In this document: in pieces, positions 1 to 13,867 of the stretch
How positions within the stretch are numbered: position 1 is the first letter of the stretch
How the letters are laid out: every line of letters starts with the position of its first letter
Assembly: GCF_030272615.1 (NCBI RefSeq)
Contig: NC_081405.1
Location: forward strand, 610,635,065 to 610,699,064
Direction of reading: 5' to 3'
Length of the DNA: 64,000 bases
From: Cryptomeria japonica
Lineage: Eukaryota; Streptophyta; Pinopsida; Cupressales; Cupressaceae
Notes under the pieces: model-generated
Told to the model about the DNA's origin: nothing
Databases searched by the model: none
Seen by the model: the letters and a program-made list of their open reading frames with translations, nothing else
Program-made: the position numbers and the translations under genes

Positions 1-441
1 GTTCTTGCTACAAATGTAATAAAATAGGACATAGGGCAATAGAATATAAAAATAGTTTAGATCAATCTTTTAATTCATTCTCTTGTAGATGATACATGCA
101 ATAGGTATGGTCATAAAGCTAATCAATGTAGGAATCCAGTTGTAAATCAAAATAAACACAACTGTTTTAGAGGAAGATGTTATGTATGCAATATTATTAG
201 ACATAAATCTAACCAGTGCAGGTCAAGAAAAAGTCCGAAAAACATCAAATGTCACAACTGCAATACACCCAAACATATGGCAAGGATATGCAAAAGCAAT
301 AAAGTCCAAAATCAAACCGAACCAGTCAAGAAAGTCAATGTGAAGGATGTCAAATCTGAAATGAATAAAATCTTGAGAAAGAAGGAGACCATAGAAATGC
401 CAAGATCCAGCTTTGGTGCAGGCACTTTATCCAAAAATTAG
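1..441 (+). pseudogene. Tandem CCHC zinc-knuckle (gag-like) fragment
   Basis: Four CX2CX4HX4C zinc knuckles can be read in a row. The first (6-47) has its last Cys changed to Tyr. The second has its C-terminal half at 97-129, with the first Cys displaced by about 4 nt, so the frame is broken there. The third (178-219) and fourth (250-291) keep all four ligands. From 97 the frame stays open to a TAG at 439-441, ending in a Lys-rich tail. Such knuckle arrays are known from the nucleocapsid part of plant LTR-retrotransposon gag proteins, where they bind RNA. No protease or RT follows, which is odd for gag; instead the non-pol frame at 789 begins. The 5' end lies outside the window. Identity as a gag remnant is likely; the exact lineage is unknown. 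Confidence 0.7.
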
Positions 442-788
442 ATAACTTATGGGTTTGGCCGAGGTGGAATGATAAAAAAGCATAATCTTATCCCTAGCCA
501 AAGTTGTATGAGGTTGTGTATTGACAAACAAAGAGACCCAATAGTCATTGTCATAACTCATCACAAGATTCGACATGTTGTTGCAAAAGTCAAGAATATG
601 GAAGACACCTCATGTGCATTTAATGCAAAACCCTTGATGAAATAATATAAGGACAACACATCACTTAATTGTTCTTACCTCGAATTAAAGGCCTTTAAGA
701 GTTGTGAAGGTGATCAAGGTGACCAAGTGATCTTAGGCTTTCTCTAGCAAGATTCGATCAAGGTTAATAGTATGTAGAAGAATAAATC

Positions 789-3664
789 ATGGCCACCCCC
801 ATAGTTGTCGATGTTGCCACCAAGCCCCGACCTGTATTCTCAAAGAAACCCTATGTGGTAATTCAGACTAATCCCGAGGGAGCATTTTTAAAAATTCTGA
901 TTGGAGTTGTTTTGGCGAAATATGTTAGGGGTAACATCTATGTTAGGCAGGAATAATTTTTTCATACTGAAAAAATGCTTTCTCTTTGGATTGAATAGAT
1001 AACTGATCAACACGACCAAGTAAAACCGGAATTCACTAATCTAGTTCAAAAGAATTTGAACACATGGAATAACTTTCCAAATTTCTATCATGATGAGAAA
1101 TGGGTCAAGTTGGTGATGAGTAGGTTTCATGATGGGTTTCTCTGGTTGGACCAAACCCACATGATAACCAAGGAAGTAATAAAAACTATCAAAGGTTTAA
1201 GTGACTCCGATGATATTGTGAGACCGAAGTTCACCAAAAATAAGGTTGTTATGGAGTTAACTTGTGCCACTTTTGACAAGGAATCACTAGCAATTGACAA
1301 AGTCAAGAGTCCAACAGTTAAGTATCTTTCTCTGATGGTCATAAACAAAATTTATTTCACAAATAGAGAGAATTTCATTTCTACTACTGCAGTGCACATG
1401 GCTTATGAGATGGCAGAGTTAAACAAGGATTACGACCTAGATGAAATCCTGCATCAACAATTCTTGGAGAATTTTGTTCAATGCAGGGAAAAGAAGCACT
1501 CATTTAAATTTTGAACCCTAGATCTATGTATCTTGTTCTACTTCGTGGAAGCATTACCCAACCATGGTAGGGTTCTTTAGTCACAAGACAAACTTGTAGC
1601 CCATCAGATTGCAGATAGGCTCCAAGGGTTTATTATTGAAAAGGCTAGAGAAGAAGATTTTGTAGCTTTCTTCATCATCTTTTAGATGAACATGTAGAAA
1701 CGAGATATAATTTCAAAGGGAATTGTAGCTAAGTACCAAAAGGATATTACTTTTGTGATTACAAATGATAAATGCTACATGGAACCTGTAGTGCCTAGAA
1801 AAGTCTGGGTTCCTCCATCTGGATATGAAGTACCTTTTGATACACTTGACGGTGCAGCTAAAGTTTTATTGAAAAGTCTGGTAGATAAATCCCAAGAATT
1901 TTTTTAGATTGCTGATGAAAAATATTTGCAGGTTCAGATGAATACCACCAAGAAGGACCATGAAAACAAAGTGAAAAAGGTCATTCAATAATCTCTGGAC
2001 ACGGCCAATCTGATTGAGGAGGAAATTTCTAAGGTTAGGCAACCCAAAAGGCTTGCTACATCCAGAACAAAAAAGGTTTCTTAGATAGAGCTTCCCTCTT
2101 CAAGATCTCCAAAGAAGAAGATTGAAATCAAAGGGAAAACCATCATCTTGGAGTTTGAGGAAGAAGAAGAAGCTTAGCAATATTGGATACATGTCCGAAA
2201 GTCCAAAGGAAAGAAGGCCAAGAAACTAATCGATGCAGAAAGTATGTGTGAATCCCTTTCTCTAGGAAGTAGTCTAAGAGAGGTGGGTAATCTGTTCACC
2301 TAAGCCTCTATTGAAGACCAGAATACCATATTTAAAGCATTTATAACGCATTGTGTAAAATTTGAGGCTGCAATTGATGAGTATAGAAACATTTTTCTAA
2401 AAGAATTGTATGAGGAATTGATGAGAATTAGGAAAATCTCTAGAGAAGAGGAACAATATATCAAAGATCGAGTATTTTAAGTTAGCGGTTCCACCCTCTC
2501 AACAGAAAATAAGGCCACTTATTGGAATTATGTAAAATTGAGTTAAGAACCAAAAATAACTTAGATGATCTCATACTTGGTGTACCCAATGCTAAAGAGA
2601 AGCTTCAAAAAGAAGTCATGGATACGGTTATGTCTATTTCAAAGAACCATGGTCTCTTCTCCTCTGAGTTTGGTACCACCACTAGCATATATGAGGATAT
2701 GCATATTATTGTTCTTGAAGACCAAGATGATCTCTTAAACAGTCTAATCAATAATCCAATGGATGTGAATGATGTGTCTTCTATGGAAAGTCCTGTAGAT
2801 AATGTTATGAGTAGTAAATATGTTCTTGGAACTTTTGAAGCCCCTCCAGTCAACTCTGGGTCCGACAAGGGTAAGGAAATTAAAGGTTCTACTGTTAACC
2901 AAGTATCTGACAAGGATGAGAAGAAAACTAAATGTAATATACCATAAAAAGTGAAGGTAGATATACTGACAAAGGAATCTAGTGTACAAGTATCCATAAT
3001 TGATACCAATCCTGGTTCTTTCAAAGATGTCTGGAAAAAGATATGTTTTGCTCCTTTGATTATCCCTCTAGTTACATCTTATATGAAATCCTTTGATTTT
3101 TCTAATGTTGATTTGGTACAAAAAATTGAGATTGGAGAAGAGTTTATTTCCTCTAATAGGAAATATTTTCATAAAGGTAATAAAATTGCTGGAGATCTTC
3201 TGACAGTTCTCCATGCTACTATTCTTGTGTGTCAACTAGATCTGGACACTCCTAGTGCAGAAAAATGAAAATTTTTGATCAATTACTTGGGGCATTCAGT
3301 TGAGTCAATCAGAAAGAAATATGAAAAGGATTAAGTTGATGATGGAGAAAAAATATTATAGAAAATCAAACCCAAATATGAATTAGCTCATCATCATCTT
3401 TCCCAGCTTATTTCTAAAGGTCAACCTTATTTGAAGAACGGTGTTATATTGTTTGCTTTTAGTCTGTAGTGTCCAGATGCTACTCAAAGCATAAAAAATG
3501 AGATGAATATTATTGAAGACAAGATCTAGTAGGCATAGGTAAACTTCAAGCTATCTAAGGATCTATCTCGCTCTAGAATGTCAAAGATTAAGGAGCCACA
3601 TGACAATTACTATGAGTTATAGCAACAAAGCTCGACAATATCATCATCCCCTTAGGCAAGCTAA
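789..3664 (+). pseudogene. Long non-pol reading frame of an LTR element (copy 1)
   Basis: An ATG at 789 opens a frame that runs without frameshift to about 2,500, then continues one frame over (TTG-GAA at 2522) to about 3,664. It carries 23 in-frame stops that I count by hand as 14 TAG, 7 TAA and 2 TGA. The N-terminal part (789-1514 and just beyond) holds the conserved core seen again at 4,981 and on the minus strand near 39,214-39,552: a helix with LDEILHQQFLEN, then KKHSFKF, then TLDLCILFYF and ALP. A Lys/Glu-rich linker follows (about 2,090-2,230) and then helical, coiled-coil-like sequence. It lies between the zinc knuckles and the polypurine tract at 4,108. I do not recognise the family by name; it is not pol. 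Function unknown. Now a pseudogene. Confidence 0.6.
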
Positions 3665-4107
3665 GAGATTTGAGTAGAGAAAGTATCTATTTCATGAACA
3701 TGGATCTTTCATGTGCTTCTTAGTTACTTTACATTGATCCCAATTCCATTCTTGAAGCAGAGCAGCTTCATGCATCCCTATTGGCTTGAATAGAATTTCT
3801 AACATAAGTAATCTCTCATTGGGACTTGCACAAGGACACTTGGACTGCTCACACTTAAAATCTCAATAAGTCCTTTGGAAATTAATAGTTTTCCAATTAG
3901 GGGGAGTTCATATTTTTTTTGGGTACTCTACTTACCCTTTGTCATTGTTGTTAAAGGGGGGCTAGTAGGAGGAGTAGTAGGGTACTGGTAGGAGTAGTTA
4001 ATTACTCTCTTTTATTTCATACAAAGACTATTGATACTTCTATTATTGTTTCATGTTACTATTTCAACAAACTTACTCTGTATACCTTATATATTGTCAT
4101 CAATTTC

Positions 4108-4118
4108 AAAGGGGGTGA
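4108..4118 (+). other. Polypurine tract
   Basis: AAAGGGGGTGA sits immediately before the TGTTGG start of the LTR at 4120, the place and composition expected for the plus-strand primer of an LTR retrotransposon. Confidence 0.65.
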
Positions 4119-4119
4119 T

Positions 4120-4980
4120 TGTTGGCCTATTTGTCATTATTGTCATTGATGTCATTAATGTTGCATGTTATCCGACATATATGAATGTGGTCTAATCCGA
4201 AAAGTTTTCTTCATTACCTTATCATGTATGCACAACACTTTGTGTTACTGGAAGTTGTTTCTAGATCCAATCTTATCTGGACATGATTGTTGCACACGTT
4301 TCAAGATGTGATTAGATCCGATCGTATCAGGATATGTTGAGATCCATATTTCTCTAGTTTGTAACTAATAGCCAACATCACATGAAGACACCAATATTAT
4401 TGTAGTGTGTGGTTAAGTTTGGTCTCATCCATTCTGACTAGGTCGACTTGACAATCAAATGACGTGGATATATATCATCAAGGATATCATATGCTAGAGG
4501 CATGGTTGTTGAAAACCAACTATTTTGATGTACTATATGTGAAAGAAATGTGGCTATGTTTTGTGTGCAAGTTCAGTACAGTGAATTCATGTGACAGTTT
4601 GTGTACTTCAAGAGAACTATATTCTATGCATATGTTAGATGCACTCATAATAGTTCAAATTTTTTATACTCTATAATATTTCTTAAGCCCTCTTCTATAT
4701 ATTGGACAATGAGTCCAAACCGATAGTGAGCCAAACTGGTAGTGAGCCAAACCAACAATGAGACACCCCTTTTGTACCATGTAAGCGGTTGCATATTACA
4801 CTATTCCTAAGAGTATCATCTCTCTGTGGTTTTTCCCATATTAGGTATCACGTACAAATATGGTGTTATGTATTTTGTCTCCTTTTTTGTTTGCTAAAAT
4901 TGAATTATGTTATTTGACTAGTTAATTAGAACTTGAAATAAGTTGAAAGAAATATTGATTCACCCCTCAGCTCTCAATAT
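4120..4980 (+). repeat. LTR of element copy 1 (3' LTR)
   Basis: Begins TGTTGG just after a polypurine tract and carries TTGTCATTGATGTCA within the first 50 bases. Near its end are a TGTGGTTTTTCCCATATT segment and a C-rich CACCCCTCAGCTCTCAATA segment. The same three landmarks occur in the LTRs at 41,046-42,088 and 60,863-61,900 and, in reverse, at 36,419-37,986. The 3' boundary is uncertain by about 15 bases because coding sequence of the next copy begins at once. No 5' partner is in the window. Confidence 0.6.
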
Positions 4981-7660
4981 TCTGGTTATTCAACAGAATT
5001 TAGAGAAGACAAAGAAAAGTAGGTATGCATTCAAATATGGGTCCTTGATCATTTGTCTAGCATTTATGTTTTTGAATAAACTTTTAGGAAGGGATAATCA
5101 TACTTGGGAAAAGTCTTCTCTTGTTACAATTAAAATCAAATAGTATATCAAAAAATTTAGAATGGAAAAAAGTATACAATACTATATTTTTTAGATGGTT
5201 CAAGAACTTTCAGGACATAATACAAGAGAGATATTGCCTTCAAATATAGTCTGAAAGTATAAAGATACATTCATATTCTTGGTAAGTAGAGATAAATGTT
5301 ACATTAAGGTAGTAGAGCATAGGATAATATGGATTCTTGAGTTACCATATGATGTTTTAGAAAAAGAAGTTGAAGCAAAAATAGCTACTACATTTAGTTG
5401 GACAAGGACCTTAATGAGACCCGATTTGGCATAGTGGAGGATCTTGAAGAAAAAATAAGAAAAGGAAATTTGACAAGGGATGTGGTAAAATAATGGAGAA
5501 GTTGTGTAAAGACATTAAATTGAGGGTAGTATCAGAGACCTTTGGTATGACTCCTCTTAAGGGGCCATCAAGATAGGAATAGAGGAGGACAAGGTCTATG
5601 TCCACCTCCCCTTAGGTGAAGCTGGGTTCCTTCGAAATCCTTTCTTGATATGAGACAACTTCACTGAAGGCACCAAGGAATAAACAAAATGCTATAAGGA
5701 AAGGAGATGATCCAGAGTGGAAAGTAAAACAATTTGAGAGCAATAGTTTTAATGAAGAGGTTCAAAAAGAATAGTTCTTTATCTAGATTAGGCCTACAAG
5801 GAGTAAGGTGAAGGAAGATGAAGAAGAGGAAGAGGATAGTGTTCCTATTGCAAAGAAGAAGAAGACTTTGGTCTCTCCAGTAGAGATCCCTATAGTAAAG
5901 AATAGGGAAAAAAATCCTAAGATATAGAAGAAGTAGAAAATTGAAGACGATCTAAATTATGAGCCCTTCGAGATGAATAGTTTAGTTAATTCTCTTTGTG
6001 AACATGTTTTTTTAGCAATTTTGTATAAGATTTCCTCTTTGGTGGCCAAAGAGACAATAGAGAAATCAATAATCAGGTATTTAATTATTTTTGATAAAAA
6101 TCTTAGTGGTATAGAAGATAAGTTACCTTAGGAGCTTTTGGAAGTTTTAACTTTGAAAAGGAACAATGCATTAGCAAAAGAGAATAAAATGAGATCAAGT
6201 ATTGTAGATAAAGTATGTAGTCCATTATCTAATGATGCTAGAGCTATGATTGTGGAGGCAATGAATAATATATTTAGAACTAAGTAAAGAGTAAATATGA
6301 TCATGGATAATGAACTAGAAGACTACAAGAGATTGGTCAAATAGATAGATGAGATGGCTGCTAAAATTGTAGAAGAAGTAGTAAAGACTTTGGAGAAGAC
6401 AAACAAAGGAACTTGGAAAGGAAAGACAAGAATCAATATGAATATTTAAAATGAGGAGTTTGAGAAGCATGTGAGTATATATGTTGGTCTAGAAACTAAT
6501 CTGAATAAGTAGAATGAAGAGAACAAAATTAAGAATGTTGATGATGGATAAAATGTGGATATTATGGCAATGGAGATTCTATATGACAAGGAGAAGGAGA
6601 TGATAGACGATAAGAAGGACAGAGAGAAGACAAAGGAAAGTGTACAAGAAAAGATAAAGATAGAACATGAAGAAGTGAGCCCAAAGAAGAATAAGAAGAC
6701 CGCAAAGGAAATGAGTGGCTCAATCTTTCAGTATATCTAAATATCTTCGAATATAACTTTTACAAATTCAAATAAATTTTGAACCGGTGATAGAATCAGA
6801 GTTATTACAATTATTGATGACTCGAGGAAGATTTAATGTAGATAAACTATCACTCCTTCATATTCTACACGCGGTTCATGTCCTATATCATAGAGCTAGG
6901 TAGAAGTACATTATATCAAAAGTTGGGTGTATAAATTTGATTGAGGAAAGATTGGATGTGGATAAACTATCACTCATTCACATGCTACACGTGGGTGATG
7001 TCCTACATCATAGAGCTAGGAATAAGTACACTATATCAAAATTTGAGTGTATAGATTTGATTGAGGATATAGTCAAGGTTCTCCAAGAGAAACTTTTTGA
7101 TGTAAAGTTTAACAAATCTTTGAGTGATGAGGAGAAATTATAGGCATGAATAGGAGACCTAAAGGATTATGCTCTCCGATTAAATTTTATTTGGTGAATA
7201 AGTGTGAATCCACACATTACCGATTGCAATATGGTGTGCAATATTTTTAAAAAAGTGTAGATAGTATAATTAGTATCTATAAGTTTTGTCACTAGTATCT
7301 TGAGTCTACAAAGGAGATATAGAGACAAAGAGGACCATTTGAAGTAAAGAGTTTATAGATGACTAAGAATGGATCTAAAAGAAGTTGAATATGGAGAAGG
7401 GAGAATAGAAATAAAGGAGTACAAAAGGTTGAATTGACTTGTAAACTAGAAGGAGCAAATCAAGAAAGATTTTTGTAGACTAAGAGATATAATAGGCATG
7501 CACCTCACCAATATGATGAAAATCTTAAAAGAATCTCACACATTATAAAACTCAATAATGGTTTTGGTCAACTGTGAAGAGGAAAAAGATCTTGTTTTGC
7601 AGATGGAAAATCAATTGAACAATTTGAGCTCTATAGGACTGGATTGGCACAATGCTTGGG
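4981..7660 (+). pseudogene. Second, 5'-truncated copy of the non-pol reading frame
   Basis: Starts mid-domain directly after the LTR. QQNLEKTKKSRYAFKYGSLI (about 4990-5049) followed by ICLAFMFLN matches the core of copy 1 (about 1450-1550) and the minus-strand copy near 39,400. A Lys/Glu-rich linker follows (about 5,800-5,950), then a segment EPFEMNSLVNSLCEHVFLAI (about 5,970), more charged helical sequence (6,555-6,740) and a tandemly duplicated segment at 6,817-7,061. Many stops and frameshifts. Its abrupt start suggests that the first element's 3' end inserted into, or recombined with, an older copy. Nothing indicates that it still encodes a product. Confidence 0.5.
6817..7061 (+). repeat. 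120-bp tandem duplication inside the coding remnant
   Basis: GATAAACTATCACT occurs at 6841 and again at 6961, and about 120 bases around it are duplicated with many substitutions. Translated, the units read DKLSLLHILHAVHVLYHRAR and DKLSLIHMLHVGDVLHHRAR. The period is a multiple of three, so the frame is preserved. The first copy has a TAG where the second has AAT. Confidence 0.8.
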
Positions 7661-9842
<2,182 letters not shown>

Positions 9843-10332
9843 TCAGAGAAAGAATTTTTTGTTATAGCCTTTACCTAAAGAGATAGCTAGGGACTTAGGA
9901 GTAGCCTTTACCCTAGAAAGAGTATGCTTTGATGTAGTGGTAGAAGACAATTCCATGTGGAACTTCTTAACATGGATTTTGTTAATCTCTTCTTGAATGG
10001 ATCGTAGAGAAGCATAATTTTTCCTAGCCATTTCTATGTTAAGGGCCACCATCTCGTCCAACTTCCTCTTGAGAGTCTCCTAGTTTCCCTAAAGCTCAAT
10101 GATGAGCCTAGCCATCTCCTTCCTACCATCCCCTTATTCCACCTTTCCACTAAGAGCCTTAACTTATTCTTTCATCACTTCCCATTTTTCAAGCTTCTCT
10201 ACAAACACATTGGTTACCACCCAAACCCTTTCATTTTTTTCTTCATTTTCCCAAATAGAGGCTCTAGTATCAACCTCATTCAATGCCTCCAATCTATACA
10301 TAATTGTTGTGGTCATCAATGGTAAGGAATAA
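9843..10332 (-). pseudogene. Coiled-coil ORF fragment, gag-like
   Basis: Read from 10,332 down to 9,843, one minus-strand frame gives a mostly helical, charged protein: NEVDTRASIWENEEKNERVW near the start and MDEMVALNIEMARKNYASLR later. It is interrupted by about four stops (two TAA, two TAG) without frameshift. Heptad-like spacing suggests a coiled coil. There is no catalytic motif. Similar charged helical proteins occur as gag-type or accessory ORFs in plant retroelements. Its orientation is opposite to the protease fragment that begins just to the right, so the two are probably different elements. Confidence 0.4.
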
Positions 10333-11140
10333 AACGTACTATAGTTGATAATGGATCAAGTTTAATATTTATAGCATTGAATTATTAAATAAGGTCAATT
10401 AGGATACTTCACTCATTCAACCAAATTCTCTTTGTATTTGTGGCTTTGATAATGTTGGTAAACAATCATTAGGTACAATTATAATTACTATTATTTAATA
10501 CAAGAATTTATTTTACTCACACTTATCCATGTCATGCCTAGTACTAGCAAATACAATCTTCTTCTAGGTAGACCATGACTCCATGCTATAAAATTTGTCC
10601 CTTCTACACTTCATCACATTCTCAAATTCATTTACAATAACAAGATGTACACTCTAGAAGGTGATAAAAAATTGTTTAGTGGTGTCAAAAAGTGGTAGAA
10701 CCTATATCCTCCCATAAAACTATGATTGCTTCTAAGATACAATCTCCTATTGATAATGCTTTCTTAGAATAAAATTGGGGTCCTTTAGAATTTACAAGCC
10801 CTTTTTGTGGAGAGTATAAAGTCCTTGAATTTAAACCTTAAACCTCGAAGGGGCTTAGTGTGTCATTTTTTCAAGCTTCTTCTAAGTCCATTCCAACCAA
10901 TTATTCTTCTACTACATGTTTTGATGATGATTTTGACACTCTGGAATTTAACCTAATTCAAACTAAGAGTGAGCCATCTCCTCCTAATATCTCTAAATAT
11001 CCTACACTTGATTTGGAAAAACATTATTGTGTTGGTCTCAAAATTTTCTCTAAACATGGATACAATGGACATGCTTTAGGATGTGTACAACAAAGTATTG
11101 ACGCTCATGAGAAATATACATCACACTTTTTTTAAAGAAG
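10333..11140 (+). pseudogene. Tat-like Ty3/gypsy protease and G-patch fragment
   Basis: TIVDNGSSLIF (about 10,336) is a retropepsin active-site segment, with DNG in place of D-S/T-G. LLGRP-LHAIKFVPSTLHH (about 10,560-10,625, Trp replaced by TAG) is the typical end of this protease and matches LLGRPCIHKIKAVPSTYHQ on the minus strand near 63,200. A long linker follows, then GLKIFSKHGYNGHALG (about 11,030-11,085), which fits the G-patch pattern. Several frameshifts lie between 10,370 and 10,560. RT is absent, cut off before the chromovirus at 11,612. Confidence 0.6.
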
Positions 11141-11611
11141 GTTTAAGCTTCCAACCTCCTCCTTTGTTTTCATCCCCTCCCTCATTGTCTAGTCTATCTA
11201 TGTCTTCTTCTCATAACTTTTCATCACAACAAGAGATTATTTTGTATGAGCTTATTAAAGTAAACTTTTTCAAATATCTCCTTTCTTTTGGAAGGTAGAT
11301 ATATTTAGGAGGACCCCTTCTCCCCCCCCATTATAGTCATGTGTCCTTGTACACTTATTGCAAATTATCTCCTTTAAAATTGTCTCTTCCTTCCTTAAAT
11401 AAATGTATCCTTTACAAGGATCTCTTTTCCTATCTTGAAATGCATACATTTTTAATCTCCTTGGAGTTGAAGGTGTTTATCCTTCACATAGATTTATCTT
11501 CCTTAAGGTATCAACATGGAGGTATGTTGACATCTTAAGAGGGGCATATGAGGCCTCCTTTTTTTATTGTGGTAATTCATATGCTATGCCCCCAAAGTGG
11601 TGTTGTTGTTA
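11141..11611 (+). other. Linker between gypsy fragment and chromovirus
   Basis: Pyrimidine-rich, with short open frames but no recognisable domain. Probably the decayed region downstream of the G-patch of the element to the left, into which the chromovirus at 11,612 inserted. Confidence 0.3.
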
Positions 11612-12396
11612 TGATGCAGGAGCATCCTTGGTTCATAGCAATCTTGCATCAACCAAAAACATTGTCCTTTTTGTTTTTCTTTTTATTTGTAGTTTCAACA
11701 TTTCTTTCTATGTGTCCCAGTTTTGGCTCACCAGATCCTGTGGAGTTTGATTCTTCTTGAATACTTGATCATCTTCCTTATTCCCAAACCGCAAAGCACT
11801 TGGATCATTTTCTGGAAAGTTATCGATATTGATTTCCATGATAGTTTCCTGCTACCAGTTGCCTAGACGTATTTGCATTTGTGATCTAACAGACCCCTTT
11901 CAAAGCTTGCAGAACCCTGATCGTTGATTCCAATGTTTCTTGGCATGTGGCTGACCTTTTCCCATGATCTACACTTCATCCCTTGGATTTTATAGAGGAG
12001 CCTCTTGGAGAAGGCTGACCTTGTTGGTTTTACACATTGGGTCTTGTTCTTTGGGTTTTGATCCCTTTTTGGGTTGACTAGATCCCTTGGATCATATAAA
12101 TCATTATATTGAGTATTGGAATGTAACAATTAGGTAGTTAGACCGAGCATAGAAGATAGATCTTATGATTGAAGGTTATGATTGTGACCTATTCTATGCT
12201 TTGAGCATGTTTTAGCAAGCATGTGAACCGGTTTCTGTAACCCGATTGTTACCAGTTGGTTGTAATCAGTTTTCATGAAATAAAACAATCTATTTTATAT
12301 TGCCTCCATCATATCTTTTTGTTTTCATTGTGTTTACTCTTGCTGACCGATCTGGATTGATCTCTTTGAGGTCCCTCCTAACCACTGACTGCTTCA
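11612..12396 (+). repeat. 5' LTR of the chromovirus
   Basis: 785 bp, starting TGATGCAGG and ending CTTCA just before the primer site. Alignable by eye with 17,026-17,569 over its first ~520 bp. Its last ~270 bp have no counterpart at the 3' end. Confidence 0.85.
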
Positions 12397-12398
12397 AG

Positions 12399-12411
12399 TG
12401 GTGTCAAAGTG
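12399..12411 (+). other. Primer-binding site, initiator-Met-tRNA type
   Basis: TGGTGTCAAAGTG lies two bases after the LTR end. The usual plant site complementary to initiator tRNA-Met begins TGGTATCAGAGC; this differs at a few positions, consistent with decay. Confidence 0.65.
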
Positions 12412-12475
12412 AGTTTTCATTTTGGAGGTTGCATGTCTTGAGATTTTTGTTGTGGGGGAGCGGAATGTGGATCCG

Positions 12476-13867
12476 ATGTGAAGAGGAACTAGGAATGGTG
12501 GAGTGCATGGAAATGTAGACCCTACTATGATGGAAATATTATGAGGGATAGTAGCCTGGTTGGAAGTTGTGGAGACATCCCAAAGAAGAGGCTGACACAT
12601 CAAAGATGTAAGCAAAGATGAAGGAGAAGAAGCCTTGATAGAACAAGTAAAGCCATCAGCAATTGATCTGGATGAGGAGAGGTTTTTGAGGGTTTTGAGT
12701 AGGGCAAATACTAAAGCTCATTTTGCCCCACCGAAATACGATGGAAAGTTGGATTCAGAGGAATTGATGGATTGGATCTCAAAGATGGAGAAATATTTTA
12801 ATTTTGAAAACACTGCAGAAGAAAGGAAGGTGAAATATGCTTATACTCGGTTGAAAGGTCATGCATCTCTTTGGTGGGAACATTTGTAGGTTGATAGACA
12901 AAGAAGAGGTACAGAGAATATTAAGATATCAGATCAGATGTTTACTAAATTGAAATCAAAGTTTATGCCAGCTGATTATCAATTGAATCTATTTTGGAAG
13001 TTGTAGATTTTGAGACAGAAGCAATCTAGTGTGAAGGAATACACCGAAGCATTTTACAAGTTGAATAGCAGTTCTAGACAAGTTGATGATGAAGTTGAAC
13101 AAGTCGAAATATATTTGAATGGATTGCAGGTGTCTATACAAGATGAAATTAGTTTGATAAAATTACAGAGTGTTGAACAGGCTTATCAGTATGCCCTAAA
13201 AGTAGAAGAGAAGCTAAACAAAAGACATGAGCAGAGGCAGAGAGATAGATGTGGAAGATTTACCAAAGGAAGATTTCAATGAGGAAGAGGATATACCAAA
13301 GGTAGAGGAACCTGTACAGATCAAAACAAGGACAAGCAAGTAAACAAAGAAGGTAATTTGTACTAGAAAGATGATATAAATTTCTACTGAAGGAGAACCG
13401 GATGGCTACCAGAGTGAGAATTTGGAAGACAAAACAAGAGAACATTTAGAGGAACTTGCTATAAGTATGGAATAGAAGGAAATCATTCTTTCAAGTGTAG
13501 GAAGACAAAGAATATCAGAAGAGAAGAAGTGGTGGAAGAAAACCCCACCGGATTAGACAATAAACCAGAAGATGGAGAACTATTGATGATGAGGAGAGCT
13601 TTGTGTCATACCAGGAGAGATGAAGATCTCTTGCAGAGGAAGAATTTTTTCAAGACCAGATGTAAGATATCCAGTAAGTGTTGTAAAGTTTTTATTGATA
13701 GTGGTAGTTTAGATAATCTTGTTTTAGAAGAGATATTGAATAAGTTGAATTTGGAGAGATTGAAACACCCTAAGCCTTATCAGATAGCATGGATTCAGGA
13801 TGAACATAATTTGTTAGTAATTGAGCAATGTTTGGTGAAACTAAAAAATTGGGAATTATCAGGATGA
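12476..13867 (+). pseudogene. Chromovirus gag and protease
   Basis: One frame from ATG 12,476. The gag core FAPPKYDGKLDSEELMDWI (about 12,725) and LKGHASLWWEHL (about 12,853) are typical of plant Ty3/gypsy capsids, which form the particle. The zinc knuckle CYKYGIEGNHSFKC (about 13,458-13,499) has lost two ligands (Cys to Tyr, His to Asn). The protease active site is IDSGS (Asp codon 13,697). Early stops are TGA at positions where Arg (CGA) is expected (12,479 and near 12,550 and 12,590). Later ones are TAG where Gln is likely (12,887 and near 13,003). A frameshift near 13,860 separates the protease C-terminus (LLLVRP, where LLGRP is usual). Confidence 0.8.
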
